A stretch of DNA of 33,159 bases, from assembly GCA_014649155.1 (NCBI GenBank), contig BMSM01000009.1:267850-301008 (forward strand), given 5' to 3'. The stretch is from Streptomyces griseoviridis (lineage in GTDB: Bacteria; Actinomycetota; Actinomycetes; Streptomycetales; Streptomycetaceae). Below are positions 14,593-22,630 of the stretch, piece by piece. The position numbers and the translations under genes are program-made. The stretch's first letter is position 1, and each line of letters opens with the position of its first letter. The notes beneath the pieces were generated by a model. That model was not told where the DNA came from. It did no database searches and saw only the letters and a list, made by a program, of their open reading frames with translations.

Positions 14593-16362
14593 CTACGGCT
14601 TGCCGAGCGTGGGGACCGGATTCTTCTCCCGCGCCCGTTCCGCCTCTTCGCGCGCCGCTTCTTCCGCGTCGGGCGGGGCGAGGGTCGGAACGGTCTTCGG
14701 CGCGACCGGCGCGACCGGCGCGACCGGTTCCGTCTCGGGTCCGGGCATGGGCGTGCCGTCCGTGGCCGGACCGCCGGCGGCCGTCGCGGGCGGCGCCTCG
14801 GAGGCGTCCGGGAGGTCCGGCGCGTCCGGCACGCGCTCCCCGTCGGCCGGTGTGGTGCGCGGCGGCAGCAGGGCGAGGACCGCCTGCCGGTGGGCGTCGC
14901 TGGTGGCGTCGTCGTACGGGTCCGGGGTGGCCGGCACCTGGAGGCGGTGCACCGGGCCCGTGCCCAGCCGGGCGTAGCCGCGGCCCGGCGGGACCTGGTC
15001 GACCGGCGTGGTCTGCGGGGGAGCGCCGAGCGCCGCCGTCAGCTCGTCCGGACCGGCCGCGCCGAGCACCACCCGCGCGCGCGTGTGCTGCCGTACGGCG
15101 TCGCTGAGGGTGCCGAGGGCGTCCAGCTGGTCGGCCACGACCACCGTCACGTGCGCCGCCCGGCCGTGCCGGAGCGGGACCTGGAGCAGGGACTGCGGGT
15201 CCTCGCGGCCCTCCGCGCCCGAGAGGTGGGCGAAGGCGCTCGGCCGGTCCACCAGGAGCCACAGCGGGCGCCGGGTGTCCTCGGGCGTCGGCTCGCCCTC
15301 CTGCCGGGCCCGGTTGGCGGCGATCAGCCGCCGCTCGGTCTCCTGCGCCGCCCACTCCAGACCGGTCAGCACACCGGTCAGGCCGCACTCGACGGCCAGG
15401 ACGCCGTCCCGCCCGGTCAGGCAGGCGTACTCGCCGGTGCCGCCGCCGTCGACGATGAGCAGGTCGCCGCCGTGGTGCAGGGCCTGGAGGGCGATCGAGC
15501 GCAGCAGCGTCGAGGTGCCGGTGCCCGGCCGGCCGAGGACCAGCAGGTGCGGCTCGGTGGAGCGCACGCCGGTGCGCCAGACGACCGGCGGCACGTCGCG
15601 CCGCTCCTCGCCGTGGGTGAGCGGGAGCGTGCGCTGGACGTGGCCGGGGTCGGTGAAGCCGAGGACCGTCTCGCCGGGCGCGGTGACGAAGCGCTGGGCG
15701 GCGATGTCCGTGGGCAGCGGTTCCAGCACGGTGAGGGTGAGGTGGTTGGCCTCCTCGTCCCAGGTGAAGCGGTACTCGCGGCCGCGGCCCGCCTTCGCGG
15801 TGAGCAGGTGCTCGATCCGGGCGCGGGCGGCGGCCTCCCCGTCGGTGAAGTACGCCGGGTAGTGCACCACCAGGTGTGAGAAGCGTCCGCCGTCGTCGAA
15901 CTCGTGGGCCGGGAACGCCTTCTCCCACGAGCCGCCGTGGGTGTAGAGCGGGTCGGGGTCCTCGGCGAGTGAGAAGTACGGGACCAGCGCCTCGTAGAGC
16001 GAGGACAGCCGCTTGGCCTGGGTGTCGTCGGGCCCCTCGGGCGCGGGCGGGGTGCGGTCGCGGCCCTGCCAGGCCGCCGCCGCCATCAGCGCGACGGCGG
16101 CGAGCAGCGGCCCGTACGGCATCAGCGCCACGACCAGGACGACCGAGGCCACCAGGAAGAGCAGCGCGCCGCGCCGGTCCCTGGGGGTCTCGGTCCACCT
16201 GCGGCGCGCGGCCGAGGCGAGCCGGCCGAGGCCGCGGCCGATCGTGAGGAGCGGCTGGAGGACGTCGGTGGCGCCGTCGGCCGCCGTCCGGGCCAGCTCC
16301 CGGCTCCGGGCGAGCTGCGCGCCGCCGTTGCTCAGAATGCGGGGGAGGGGGCGCCGGGCCAC
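14593..16362 (-). CDS. FtsK/TraB-like membrane ATP-binding protein with altered Walker A motif
   Basis: 589 aa. Two hydrophobic segments (RGALLFLVASVVLVVALMPY and LLAAVALMAAAAWQ, about residues 55-95) are followed by a cytoplasmic domain. The nucleotide-binding loop is LLVLGRPGTGTSTLLRS: GRPGTGTS at residues 277-284 has Thr283 where Walker A has Lys. The Walker B-like strand is LWLLVDRPSA, with no following acid. The C-terminus is Pro/Ala/Glu-rich with VAPVAPVAP from a 9-bp repeat. The layout resembles the FtsK/SpoIIIE/Tra proteins of Streptomyces conjugative elements. Loss of the lysine suggests it binds but may not hydrolyse ATP. The GTG at 16362 with AGGAGG six bases upstream is the clear start. 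It follows the SpdD-like gene by 38 bases. Confidence 0.8.
   Translation of the reverse strand: MARRPLPRILSNGGAQLARSRELARTAADGATDVLQPLLTIGRGLGRLASAARRRWTETPRDRRGALLFLVASVVLVVALMPYGPLLAAVALMAAAAWQGRDRTPPAPEGPDDTQAKRLSSLYEALVPYFSLAEDPDPLYTHGGSWEKAFPAHEFDDGGRFSHLVVHYPAYFTDGEAAARARIEHLLTAKAGRGREYRFTWDEEANHLTLTVLEPLPTDIAAQRFVTAPGETVLGFTDPGHVQRTLPLTHGEERRDVPPVVWRTGVRSTEPHLLVLGRPGTGTSTLLRSIALQALHHGGDLLIVDGGGTGEYACLTGRDGVLAVECGLTGVLTGLEWAAQETERRLIAANRARQEGEPTPEDTRRPLWLLVDRPSAFAHLSGAEGREDPQSLLQVPLRHGRAAHVTVVVADQLDALGTLSDAVRQHTRARVVLGAAGPDELTAALGAPPQTTPVDQVPPGRGYARLGTGPVHRLQVPATPDPYDDATSDAHRQAVLALLPPRTTPADGERVPDAPDLPDASEAPPATAAGGPATDGTPMPGPETEPVAPVAPVAPKTVPTLAPPDAEEAAREEAERAREKNPVPTLGKP
14702..14728 (-). 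repeat. 9-bp triplicate repeat inside the ATPase gene
   Basis: GCGACCGGC twice and GCGACCGGT once, in tandem and in frame. On the minus strand it encodes the run VAPVAPVAP in the low-complexity tail. Confidence 0.8.
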
Positions 16363-16400
16363 TAATGCCTCCTGGAGGTGCGTACGGGGGAGTGGGGCGG

Positions 16401-16595
16401 TCAGAACTTCAGGCCGCCGAGGAGGCCGGCGAGGCTCTCGCCGCCCGCCTTGATGCTCGGGGCGACCGCGGTGCTCGCCAGGTAGAAACCGAACAGCATG
16501 GCCACCACCATGTGCGACGCCTTCAGGCCGTCCTTGCGGAAGAAGATGAAGAGGACGACGCCGAGCAGCACCACGCCTGAGATCGAGAGGATCAT
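16401..16595 (-). CDS. SpdD-like small membrane protein
   Basis: 64 aa with two hydrophobic segments (ILSISGVVLLGVVLFIFF, residues 2-19, and HMVVAMLFGFYLASTAVAP, about 28-46) joined by the charged RKDGLKAS, and a Gly-rich end. Size and layout are like the SpdD/spread proteins that accompany Tra ATPases on Streptomyces plasmids. The ATG at 16595 has AGGAGA upstream. It precedes the FtsK-like gene on the same strand and probably works with it at the membrane. No plasmid genes surround the pair, so it looks like a resident chromosomal version. Confidence 0.75.
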   Translation of the reverse strand: MILSISGVVLLGVVLFIFFRKDGLKASHMVVAMLFGFYLASTAVAPSIKAGGESLAGLLGGLKF

Positions 16596-16655
16596 GTGAG
16601 TTCTCCTGGTTCGCGGGGACAGTCACCATGAGTACTTCCAGGATCACAGCATGGA

Positions 16656-16685
16656 TCTATACGATTAAAGGTGCAACTGGGTGAA
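16656..16685 (-). promoter_or_regulatory. Candidate promoter of the spdD-like/ATPase operon
   Basis: Read on the minus strand: TTCACC at 16685-16680, 18 bases, TATAGA at 16661-16656. It lies in the most AT-rich stretch of the neighbourhood, about 60 bases before the SpdD-like ATG. The -35 match is only partial. Confidence 0.4.
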
Positions 16686-16795
16686 AAGGTGGCGATTTGC
16701 CCCGCCTGGCGGAGTGCGCCTCGACCCGGCCGACCCGGCCTGCCGCGTCCCGCGCGGACCCGGTGATCTCCGCCTCGGGCACGCCGGGTCATGTG

Positions 16796-16853
16796 CCGTA
16801 CGAGCCAGTACCCTGGCGATTCACTCGTACGGCCGCCCGCTCGCGGCCGTACG
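16796..16853 (+). promoter_or_regulatory. Two mutually exclusive hairpins upstream of the ankyrin gene
   Basis: CCGTACGAG (16796-16804) pairs perfectly with CTCGTACGG (16824-16832). CGTACGGCCG (16826-16835) pairs perfectly with CGGCCGTACG (16844-16853). The two hairpins share 16826-16832, so only one can form at a time, the layout of an attenuator. The ankyrin start is 67 bases beyond. Confidence 0.4.
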
Positions 16854-16919
16854 CCCACGATTCCCCGACGCGGCCCACGTCCGTAGGCGCGTCCGTAGTG
16901 AGGAGAGGCGGTCCGGCCG

Positions 16920-17312
16920 ATGACCGATGCCCCCGACCCCGAGGTCGTCGAACTGGCGACCAAGATCTTCGATCTGGCCCGGCAGGGCCGGACCGAACCG
17001 CTCGTGGCCTACATCGACGCGGGCGTCCCGGTCAACCTCACCAATGACCGCGGCGACTCCCTGGTGATGCTCGCCGCCTACCACGGCCACGCCGGCACGG
17101 TGCGCGCCCTGCTGGAGCGCGGTGCCGAGGCCGACCGGGTCAACGACCGGGGCCAGACCCCGCTCGCCGGCGCCGTCTTCAAGGGCGAGACCGATGTCGT
17201 CAAGGCCCTCCTGGAGCGCGGTGCCGACCCCGCGGCGGGCACCCCCTCGGCCGTCGACACGGCCCGGATGTTCGACCGCAAGGAAGTGCTGGCCCTCTTC
17301 GGCGAGGGGTGA
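16920..17312 (+). CDS. Ankyrin-repeat protein
   Basis: 130 aa, cytoplasmic. About three ankyrin repeats are visible: VAYIDAGVPVNLTNDRGDSLVMLAAYHGH, VRALLERGAEADRVNDRGQTPLAGAVFKGE and VKALLERGADPAAGTPSAVDTARMFDR. Ankyrin repeats bind other proteins; the partner is unknown. GAGGAGAGG ends about 10 bases before the ATG. It is transcribed away from the SpdD-like gene. A hairpin follows its stop. Confidence 0.85.
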   Translation: MTDAPDPEVVELATKIFDLARQGRTEPLVAYIDAGVPVNLTNDRGDSLVMLAAYHGHAGTVRALLERGAEADRVNDRGQTPLAGAVFKGETDVVKALLERGADPAAGTPSAVDTARMFDRKEVLALFGEG

Positions 17313-17316
17313 CGCG

Positions 17317-17338
17317 ACCCGCGCGGAGCCCCGCGGGT
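17317..17338 (+). terminator. Hairpin after the ankyrin gene
   Basis: ACCCGCG at 17317-17323 pairs with CGCGGGT at 17332-17338 around an 8-base loop, four bases after the TGA. The remaining gap to the HEAT-like gene (17339-17626) holds only a possible 19-codon frame. Confidence 0.55.
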
Positions 17339-17518
17339 GAGGCAGGACAGGGAAAACGGGGGAGGCGGAACGGGGCCGCCGATATTTCGGTCGCGGCGGG
17401 ACGAAGCGCCGGGTCATCATGACGACGTGGTTCACGGACGTGACGGCAGGGCAGCAGTTGCCGCACCGCGCGGCCCGTGACCCGGTCCGCAAGGGCCACC
17501 GACGAGAGGCAGAGGAAA

Positions 17519-17578
17519 ATGGTCTTCGGCAAGCAAGAGACGGCGGGCGCTCCGACGTGTTGTCGCGCGGCCAGGTAA
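17519..17578 (+). CDS. Possible 19-aa upstream peptide with a Cys-Cys pair
   Basis: ATG at 17519 opens a 19-codon frame ending MVFG...PTCCRAAR at TAA 17576-17578. GAGAGG lies nine bases upstream. Its stop is 48 bases before the HEAT-like gene. Cys-rich short frames before actinobacterial genes can act as cysteine-sensing leaders, but this one lacks the usual leader pattern. Speculative. Confidence 0.2.
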   Translation: MVFGKQETAGAPTCCRAAR

Positions 17579-17626
17579 ACGCGTGTTCACCCGGTTGCGT
17601 CGACGCTTGATGTGAGGCTGTTTCCC

Positions 17627-19045
17627 ATGTTCGATCCGGTCATAGCGCCCAGCGGCACGCTGCTCGGCCTGCTCCAGCGGGGTCGCGGCGACGGCACGCT
17701 GCACGCGCTCACCGCGCCGCGCGCCGAGGCGCTCGCCGCCCTGCACGCCTGTGTGCTGCGGGACCCGCGCCACGACTGGCAGGCGGAGAACCGCTCCCTC
17801 TACTACGCCCGCCTCTTCCTCGACCTCGACGGCGAGCTGGATGCCGTCGAGGCCCACCTCTTCGACGCCGAGGACGTCCTCGACACCGAGGAGTCGCGCA
17901 CCGGGCTCGCCCTGGCGTTCCTCGGTCACCTCGCCTCCTACGGCCGGCGCGACGCGCTCGACCTGCTGCGCCGCTACGCGGCCCGGGGGACCAACTGGGC
18001 CTGGGCCCTGGACGAACTGGCGCTGCGGGACGACGACGCCGGGCTGCGCGCCCTCGCCGAGCCCGTCCTCGCGCGCTTCCCCGCCGGCCCGCAGGGCGAG
18101 GCCGAACTGGCCGCCGCCGTGCGGGACGCCTTCGAGCCCCGGCCCTGGCGGCTGTGGGCCGAGGACGCCCGGGAGGCGGTCGCCACGCGCGTACGGGCCG
18201 CCCAGGAGGCCGGCTGCTTCGACCGCTGGCAGCGGCAGCTGCGGCCCACCGGACCCCGGCCGGGCTGGAGCGTGGCCGCCGTCCTCGACTGGGCCGAACA
18301 GGGGCTGGAGCGCGGTGCCGCCCTCCATGTGCCGGCCGCCCGGTGTCTCACCGCGGTGGCCGGCCCCGAGGACCGGGCCGAGATCGTCGAGGCCGCCCGG
18401 TCCGGTACCGAGGGGGCCCGCTGCACCGCCCTGCGCTATCTCGCCGACGGTGACGACCCCGGCGCGCTCGACCTGATCGAGCGGGCCGTGGCCACCGGGA
18501 CGGCCGGGGTGGTCGAGGCCGCGGTCGCCGCGTTCGAGCGGATGCGCTCGCCGGGCGCCGTGGACCGGGCCCGCGGCTGGGCCCGCCGCCCCGACGCGCT
18601 GGGCGCCGCCGCCGGACGCCTGCTGGCCTGCCGCGGCACAGCGGCCGACAGCGACCTGGTCCTGGCCGCGCTGCGCGAGGCGGTACGGGGAGAGGGGCCG
18701 GACGCGCCGACGCTGTGGACCCTCGTCGACGGCGCCGGACGGCTCGGCATCGCCTGCGCGGCCCCCGTCCTGCGGCACGTCTACCGGGAGACCGCCTCCT
18801 CCCAGCTCCGCGGCCGGGCCGCCCGCGCGCTGGCGGCGACCGACCCGTCGTTCGCGGCGGGCTTCGCCATCGAGTGCCTGTGGGACTGCGAGGAGACCAC
18901 CCGCGAACTCGCCGCCCGGCACGCCGAGACCGGCGACAACCGTGTCGTCGAACGGCTCCGCAGGCTCGCCGCCGACCCCGCCGAGGAGGCCGAGGTCCAG
19001 ACGGCGGTACGCAGCCGGATCGGACCGGACACTTCGGCGGCGTGA
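17627..19045 (+). CDS. HEAT-like repeat protein of unknown function
   Basis: 472 aa, no membrane segments. From about residue 210 it consists of repeating helix pairs (ALHVPAARCLTAVAGPEDRAEIVEAARSG, ARCTALRYLADGDDPGALDLIERAV, RGRAARALAATDPSFAAGFAIECLWD), typical of HEAT or PBS-lyase-like solenoids used for protein contact. The N-terminal 200 residues have QAENRSLYYARLFLDLDGELDAVEAHLF and look helical too. The ATG at 17627 is preceded by GTGAGG at nine bases; a GTG at 17612 would add five residues. The partner is unknown; the neighbouring ankyrin gene is another scaffold-type protein. Confidence 0.8.
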   Translation: MFDPVIAPSGTLLGLLQRGRGDGTLHALTAPRAEALAALHACVLRDPRHDWQAENRSLYYARLFLDLDGELDAVEAHLFDAEDVLDTEESRTGLALAFLGHLASYGRRDALDLLRRYAARGTNWAWALDELALRDDDAGLRALAEPVLARFPAGPQGEAELAAAVRDAFEPRPWRLWAEDAREAVATRVRAAQEAGCFDRWQRQLRPTGPRPGWSVAAVLDWAEQGLERGAALHVPAARCLTAVAGPEDRAEIVEAARSGTEGARCTALRYLADGDDPGALDLIERAVATGTAGVVEAAVAAFERMRSPGAVDRARGWARRPDALGAAAGRLLACRGTAADSDLVLAALREAVRGEGPDAPTLWTLVDGAGRLGIACAAPVLRHVYRETASSQLRGRAARALAATDPSFAAGFAIECLWDCEETTRELAARHAETGDNRVVERLRRLAADPAEEAEVQTAVRSRIGPDTSAA

Positions 19046-19235
19046 GGGGCGTGTGCGGCCGGGTCCGCGCGGCGTGAGCGGCGCGTGGGGTCGGTTCGCG
19101 CGATGGGGAGGGGCGTGCGGAGCCGGGCTCGCGCCGACGCGAGAGGCGCGTGGGTTGTGCAGCGGCGTGGCGTGAGGGGCCCGTGGGGGGTGAAGCCGCG
19201 CGGCGTGCGAGGCGCGTGGCGCGCGGGGGCGGACG
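19036..19235. repeat. Degenerate GCGTG-rich repeats in the gap before the glycosyltransferases
   Basis: About five or six irregular copies of a motif close to GGCGTGAGGGGCGTG occur, for example at 19036, 19071, 19111, 19149 and 19201. They begin at the end of the HEAT-like gene. Spacing is irregular. The 360-base gap 19046-19405 has no credible gene. Confidence 0.45.
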
Positions 19236-19405
19236 TACGCGAAGGCAGTCGCGCGCTCCGCGTGCGACCGCGGGATGACCCGGGGGCGGACGGGCGTGGA
19301 CACGGCCCGACCTGCGCGGGTGCGCAGCGCAACGCTCACGGGCCGTTCCTCGGCCGGACAGATCCACTTTGACGCGGCCACGTCCGGTACGGCGACAACA
19401 CCCGT

Positions 19406-20533
19406 ATGCGTGTCGTCATCGTGACCGAGTCCTTTCCCCCCGATGTGAACGGCGTGGCCCACTGCGCGCTCCAGACCGCCCGGCACCTCGTCGACAGCGG
19501 TCACCCTCCCCTCGTCGTCGCCCCCGCCCCGGCGCCCGGCACCCGGCCCGAGGCCGACGCCCCCTGCCCGGTCGTCCACGTCCCCTCCCTCCCGCTCCCC
19601 GGCTACCCCCAGGTCCGCGTCGCCCTCCCCGGCCGGCGCCTCGCCGCGGCCGTCACCGCGCACCGCGCCGACGTCGTCCACCTGGCCGGCCCCCTCGTCC
19701 TCGGCGTCCGCGGCATGGCCGCCGCCGCCCGCCTCGGCGTCCCCGCCGTCGCCGTCCACCAGACCGACCTCGCCGGATACGCCCGTACGTACATGGGGGC
19801 CGGCGAGGCGGCCGCCTGGCGGCGCATCCGCTCCGTGCACTCCGCCGCCGACCTCACCCTCGCCCCCTCCAGCGCCGCCCTGCGCGACCTGAGGGCGCAC
19901 GGCGTGCCCCGGGTCGCGCTGTGGCCGCGTGGCGTGGACACCGCCCGCTTCCGGCCGGAGCTGCGCGACAAGGCGCTGCGCCGCGAACTCGCCCCGGACG
20001 GCGAGCTGATCGTCGGCTACGTCGGCCGGCTCGCCCCCGAGAAGCAGGTCGAGCTGCTGGCCGGCGTCTGCGCCCCGGACGGCGTGCGCGTCGTGGTCGT
20101 CGGCGACGGACCGGGCCGGACCGGCCTGGAGCAGGCGCTGCCGGGGGCGGTCTTCCCGGGCCGCCGTACCGGGGCCGGCCTGGCCCGCCTCTTCGCCTCC
20201 CTGGACGTCTTCGCGCACACCGGCCCCTACGAGACCTTCTGCCAGACCGTGCAGGAGGCCATGGCCAGCGGCGTGCCCGTCGTCGCGCCCGCTGCGGGCG
20301 GCCCGCTGGACCTGGTGGACCACGGCCGCACCGGGCTGCTGGTGCCGCCCCGGGACGCCGGCGCCGTACGCGACGCGGTGGCCGCGCTGGCCGCCGACCC
20401 CGCCCTGCGCGCCGCTTGCGGGGCGGCCGGCCGGGCCGCCGTGGAGGGCCGCACCTGGGCCGCCGTCGGTGACCGGCTGGTCGGCCACTACACCGATGTG
20501 CTCGCCGCCCGCAAGGCGGTGCCGGCCGCATGA
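19406..20533 (+). CDS. GT4-family glycosyltransferase (mannosyltransferase-like)
   Basis: 375 aa, GT-B fold. The N-terminal domain begins MRVVIVTESFPPDVNGVA, the Gly-rich acceptor loop of the PimB/MgtA group. The C-terminal donor domain has GYVGRLAPEKQVELL and the retaining GT4 signature with Glu276 and Glu284 in ETFCQTVQEAMASG. It probably transfers mannose from GDP-mannose to a lipid or diacylglycerol acceptor at the inner membrane face, like GDP-mannose-dependent alpha-mannosyltransferases; the sugar is inferred from similarity. Its TGA overlaps the next start as ATGA, so the two glycosyltransferases are made together. Confidence 0.9.
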   Translation: MRVVIVTESFPPDVNGVAHCALQTARHLVDSGHPPLVVAPAPAPGTRPEADAPCPVVHVPSLPLPGYPQVRVALPGRRLAAAVTAHRADVVHLAGPLVLGVRGMAAAARLGVPAVAVHQTDLAGYARTYMGAGEAAAWRRIRSVHSAADLTLAPSSAALRDLRAHGVPRVALWPRGVDTARFRPELRDKALRRELAPDGELIVGYVGRLAPEKQVELLAGVCAPDGVRVVVVGDGPGRTGLEQALPGAVFPGRRTGAGLARLFASLDVFAHTGPYETFCQTVQEAMASGVPVVAPAAGGPLDLVDHGRTGLLVPPRDAGAVRDAVAALAADPALRAACGAAGRAAVEGRTWAAVGDRLVGHYTDVLAARKAVPAA

Positions 20534-21693
20534 GCGCCCTGCGGATCGTCCGGCTCGCCAACTTCGTCGCCCCCGCCTCCGGCGGACTGCGCACCGCGCT
20601 GCGCGAACTGGGCAAGGGATACCTCGCCGCCGGACACCACCCCGTCCTCGTCGTTCCCGGCGAGCGCGCGAGCGACCAGGAGACCGAACAGGGACGCGTG
20701 ATCACCGTGCCGGGACCGCTGCTGCCCGGCACCGGCGGTTACCGCGTCCTCACCGACCGGCGGCGCGTCGCCGCCCTCCTCGCCGACCTCGCCCCCGACC
20801 GCCTGGAGGTGTCCGACCGCACCACGCTGCGCTGGACCGGTAAATGGGCCCGGCGCGCCCGCGTCCCCGCCGTGATGGTCTCCCACGAGACCGCCGACGG
20901 CGTGCTGCGCACCTGGGGCCTGTCCGAGGCCGCGGCCCGCCGCGCCGCCGACGCGCTCAACACCCGTACGGCACACACGTACGCGCGCGTGGTGTGCACC
21001 ACCGGGTTCGCCGAACGGGAGTTCCTCCGGATCGGCGCGCGCAACGTCGTACGCGCCCCCCTGGGGGTCGATCTCGTCGCGCGGCGGCCGGCGCTGCGGG
21101 ACGCGCGGGTGCGGGCGCGCTACGCGCGCGAGGACGGGACGCTGCTCGTGATGTGCTCCCGGCTGTCCGTGGAGAAGCGGCCCGGAACGGCGCTCGACGC
21201 CCTGGAGGCGCTGCGCCGCCGGGGACGCCGGGCGGTGCTGGTGGTGGCCGGTGACGGGCCGCTGCGCTCCCGGCTCGAACAGCGGGCGCGGGAGCGGCGG
21301 CTGCCCGTGGAGTTCCTCGGCCATGTCGCCGACCGGGCGCTGCTCGGCGCGCTCCAGGCCTCCGCCGACGTGTGCCTGGCACCCGGGCCCGCCGAGACGT
21401 TCGGGTTCGCCGCGCTGGAGGCGATGGCCTGCGGCACGCCGGTGGTGGTGAGCGCCTCCTCCGCGCTGCCCGAGGTGATCGGTTCCGCCGGGGCGGTCGC
21501 CGCCGACCACGGGGAGGCGTTCGCCGACGCGGTGGAGCTGACGTGCGGGCGGCCGGAGCGGGAGCGGCGGGCGGCGGCACGCGCGCGTGCCGAGTGCTTC
21601 GGCTGGGACACGGCGGTCACGGCGTTCCTCGCCGCGCACGACGCGACGGCGCTGACGCCGGTCCGCCGGGACGTGACGGAGGGCGTGGCGTGA
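20530..21693 (+). CDS. Second GT4-family glycosyltransferase
   Basis: 387 aa, GT-B fold. It begins MSALRIVRLANFVAPASGGLRTAL, with the Gly-Gly acceptor loop. The donor domain contains MCSRLSVEKRPGTALDAL and the E-x7-E signature with Glu289 and Glu297 in ETFGFAALEAMACG. It probably extends the glycan started by the preceding enzyme; the sugar is unknown. It starts within the previous stop (ATGA) and its own stop overlaps the GTG of the following SGNH hydrolase remnant (GTGA), forming a three-gene transcription unit. Confidence 0.9.
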   Translation: MSALRIVRLANFVAPASGGLRTALRELGKGYLAAGHHPVLVVPGERASDQETEQGRVITVPGPLLPGTGGYRVLTDRRRVAALLADLAPDRLEVSDRTTLRWTGKWARRARVPAVMVSHETADGVLRTWGLSEAAARRAADALNTRTAHTYARVVCTTGFAEREFLRIGARNVVRAPLGVDLVARRPALRDARVRARYAREDGTLLVMCSRLSVEKRPGTALDALEALRRRGRRAVLVVAGDGPLRSRLEQRARERRLPVEFLGHVADRALLGALQASADVCLAPGPAETFGFAALEAMACGTPVVVSASSALPEVIGSAGAVAADHGEAFADAVELTCGRPERERRAAARARAECFGWDTAVTAFLAAHDATALTPVRRDVTEGVA

Positions 21694-22630
21694 GAGGGCC
21701 GCGGCAGGTGGCGCTCGGGGATTCGCCCACCGAGGGGGTGGCTGACCCCGTCGGCGGCGGGTGGCGCGGCTCGGCGGGGCTGCTCGCCGCGTCCCCCGCC
21801 GGGCAGTCCGAACGGCGTGCGGAGTGCCGCGACCTGGGGGTGGGCGGGGCGCAGACCCGGGACGTACGGGAGGCACACCTTCCGGCGGCGCTGGCGCTGC
21901 GGCCCGACCTCGCCTCCGTCGTCGTCGGCGCCGACGACACGCTGCGCCGCGCCTTCGGCATCCGCGCGGTGGCCACCCGGCTCGACGCGGTGTACGCGGC
22001 GTTCACCGGCCAGGGAGCCGTGCTCCTCACGGCCTGTCTGCCCGGCCCGGGCACCATGCTCGGGCTGCCGGGGGCGCCGGCCCGGCCGCCGGCCCGGCGG
22101 CAGCGCGCCGTCAACGCCGTGGTCCACGCGCTGTCCGAGCGGTCCGGCGCCCTGCACCTGCACGTCCGCGAGGGTGACTGGGTCACCGGCCGCGCGATGA
22201 GGAGCGCGGACCGGCTGCACCCCGGGGAGCGGGGGACCGGCGACTGGCCCTGCGGGCCCACGCGCTGCTCGCCGCGCGCGGGCCCGCCCGGGGTCCGGCG
22301 CCCTCGCCCGAGCCGGATCGCCCGGCGCCCACCCGTTCCGCCCGCCTGTGGTGGCTGGCCACCGCCGGCCCCGGCTGGGTGGCCCGGCGCTCCACCGACC
22401 TGCTGGCCCAGCTCCTCGCCCTGGCCGCCGACGAACTCCGGCACCGCGCACGGGATACGGGCACCCGCCTGGACCTGCGCGCCTCCGCCGCGGTGCCGGC
22501 GGCCCTGACGGCCCTGCCGGCAGCGGAACGGACGGAGGCGGCCTGGGGGACGGGAACCCGCGACCCCGGGCGCGACGGGGCCGGGGCGGCGGTCACACCA
22601 CCCGGTACCGCTCGTCCCGCTCGTCGGTGA
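21690..22630 (+). pseudogene. SGNH/GDSL hydrolase, frameshifted and missing a catalytic residue
   Basis: The first part, from the GTG at 21690, is a clear SGNH hydrolase: VALGDSPTEG (Ser12), a Gly block, VVVGADDTLRR and SADRLHPGERG with Asp174 and His177. After codon 22230 the frame turns into Pro/Arg/Trp/Cys-rich nonsense ending at 22508. The true continuation (DRRLALRAHALLAARG ... LWWLATAGPGW ... LLALAADELRHRAR) is in the frame 1 base back, running to TGA 22628. Restoring one G in the G-run at 22231-22235 repairs the gene. Block III reads GADD at 80-83 where the family has G-x-N-D, so the oxyanion-hole Asn is already Asp82. Two independent lesions argue for decay rather than a sequencing slip. 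It is coupled to the two glycosyltransferases and once probably trimmed an acyl or acetyl group. Confidence 0.8.

Noticed and set aside
14593..16595. Integrated conjugative plasmid (ICE)
   Set aside because: Although the ATPase and SpdD-like proteins resemble transfer genes, there is no integrase, replication gene, tRNA or att site nearby, and the surrounding order looks like normal chromosome.
17419..17610. 63-codon frame starting at ATG 17419
   Set aside because: No ribosome-binding site, unbiased composition and no recognisable domain; it lies in the upstream region of the HEAT-like gene.
17432..20488. A 1018-codon open frame on the minus strand
   Set aside because: It runs antisense through the HEAT-like and first glycosyltransferase genes, which have clear family motifs; its own product is low-complexity.
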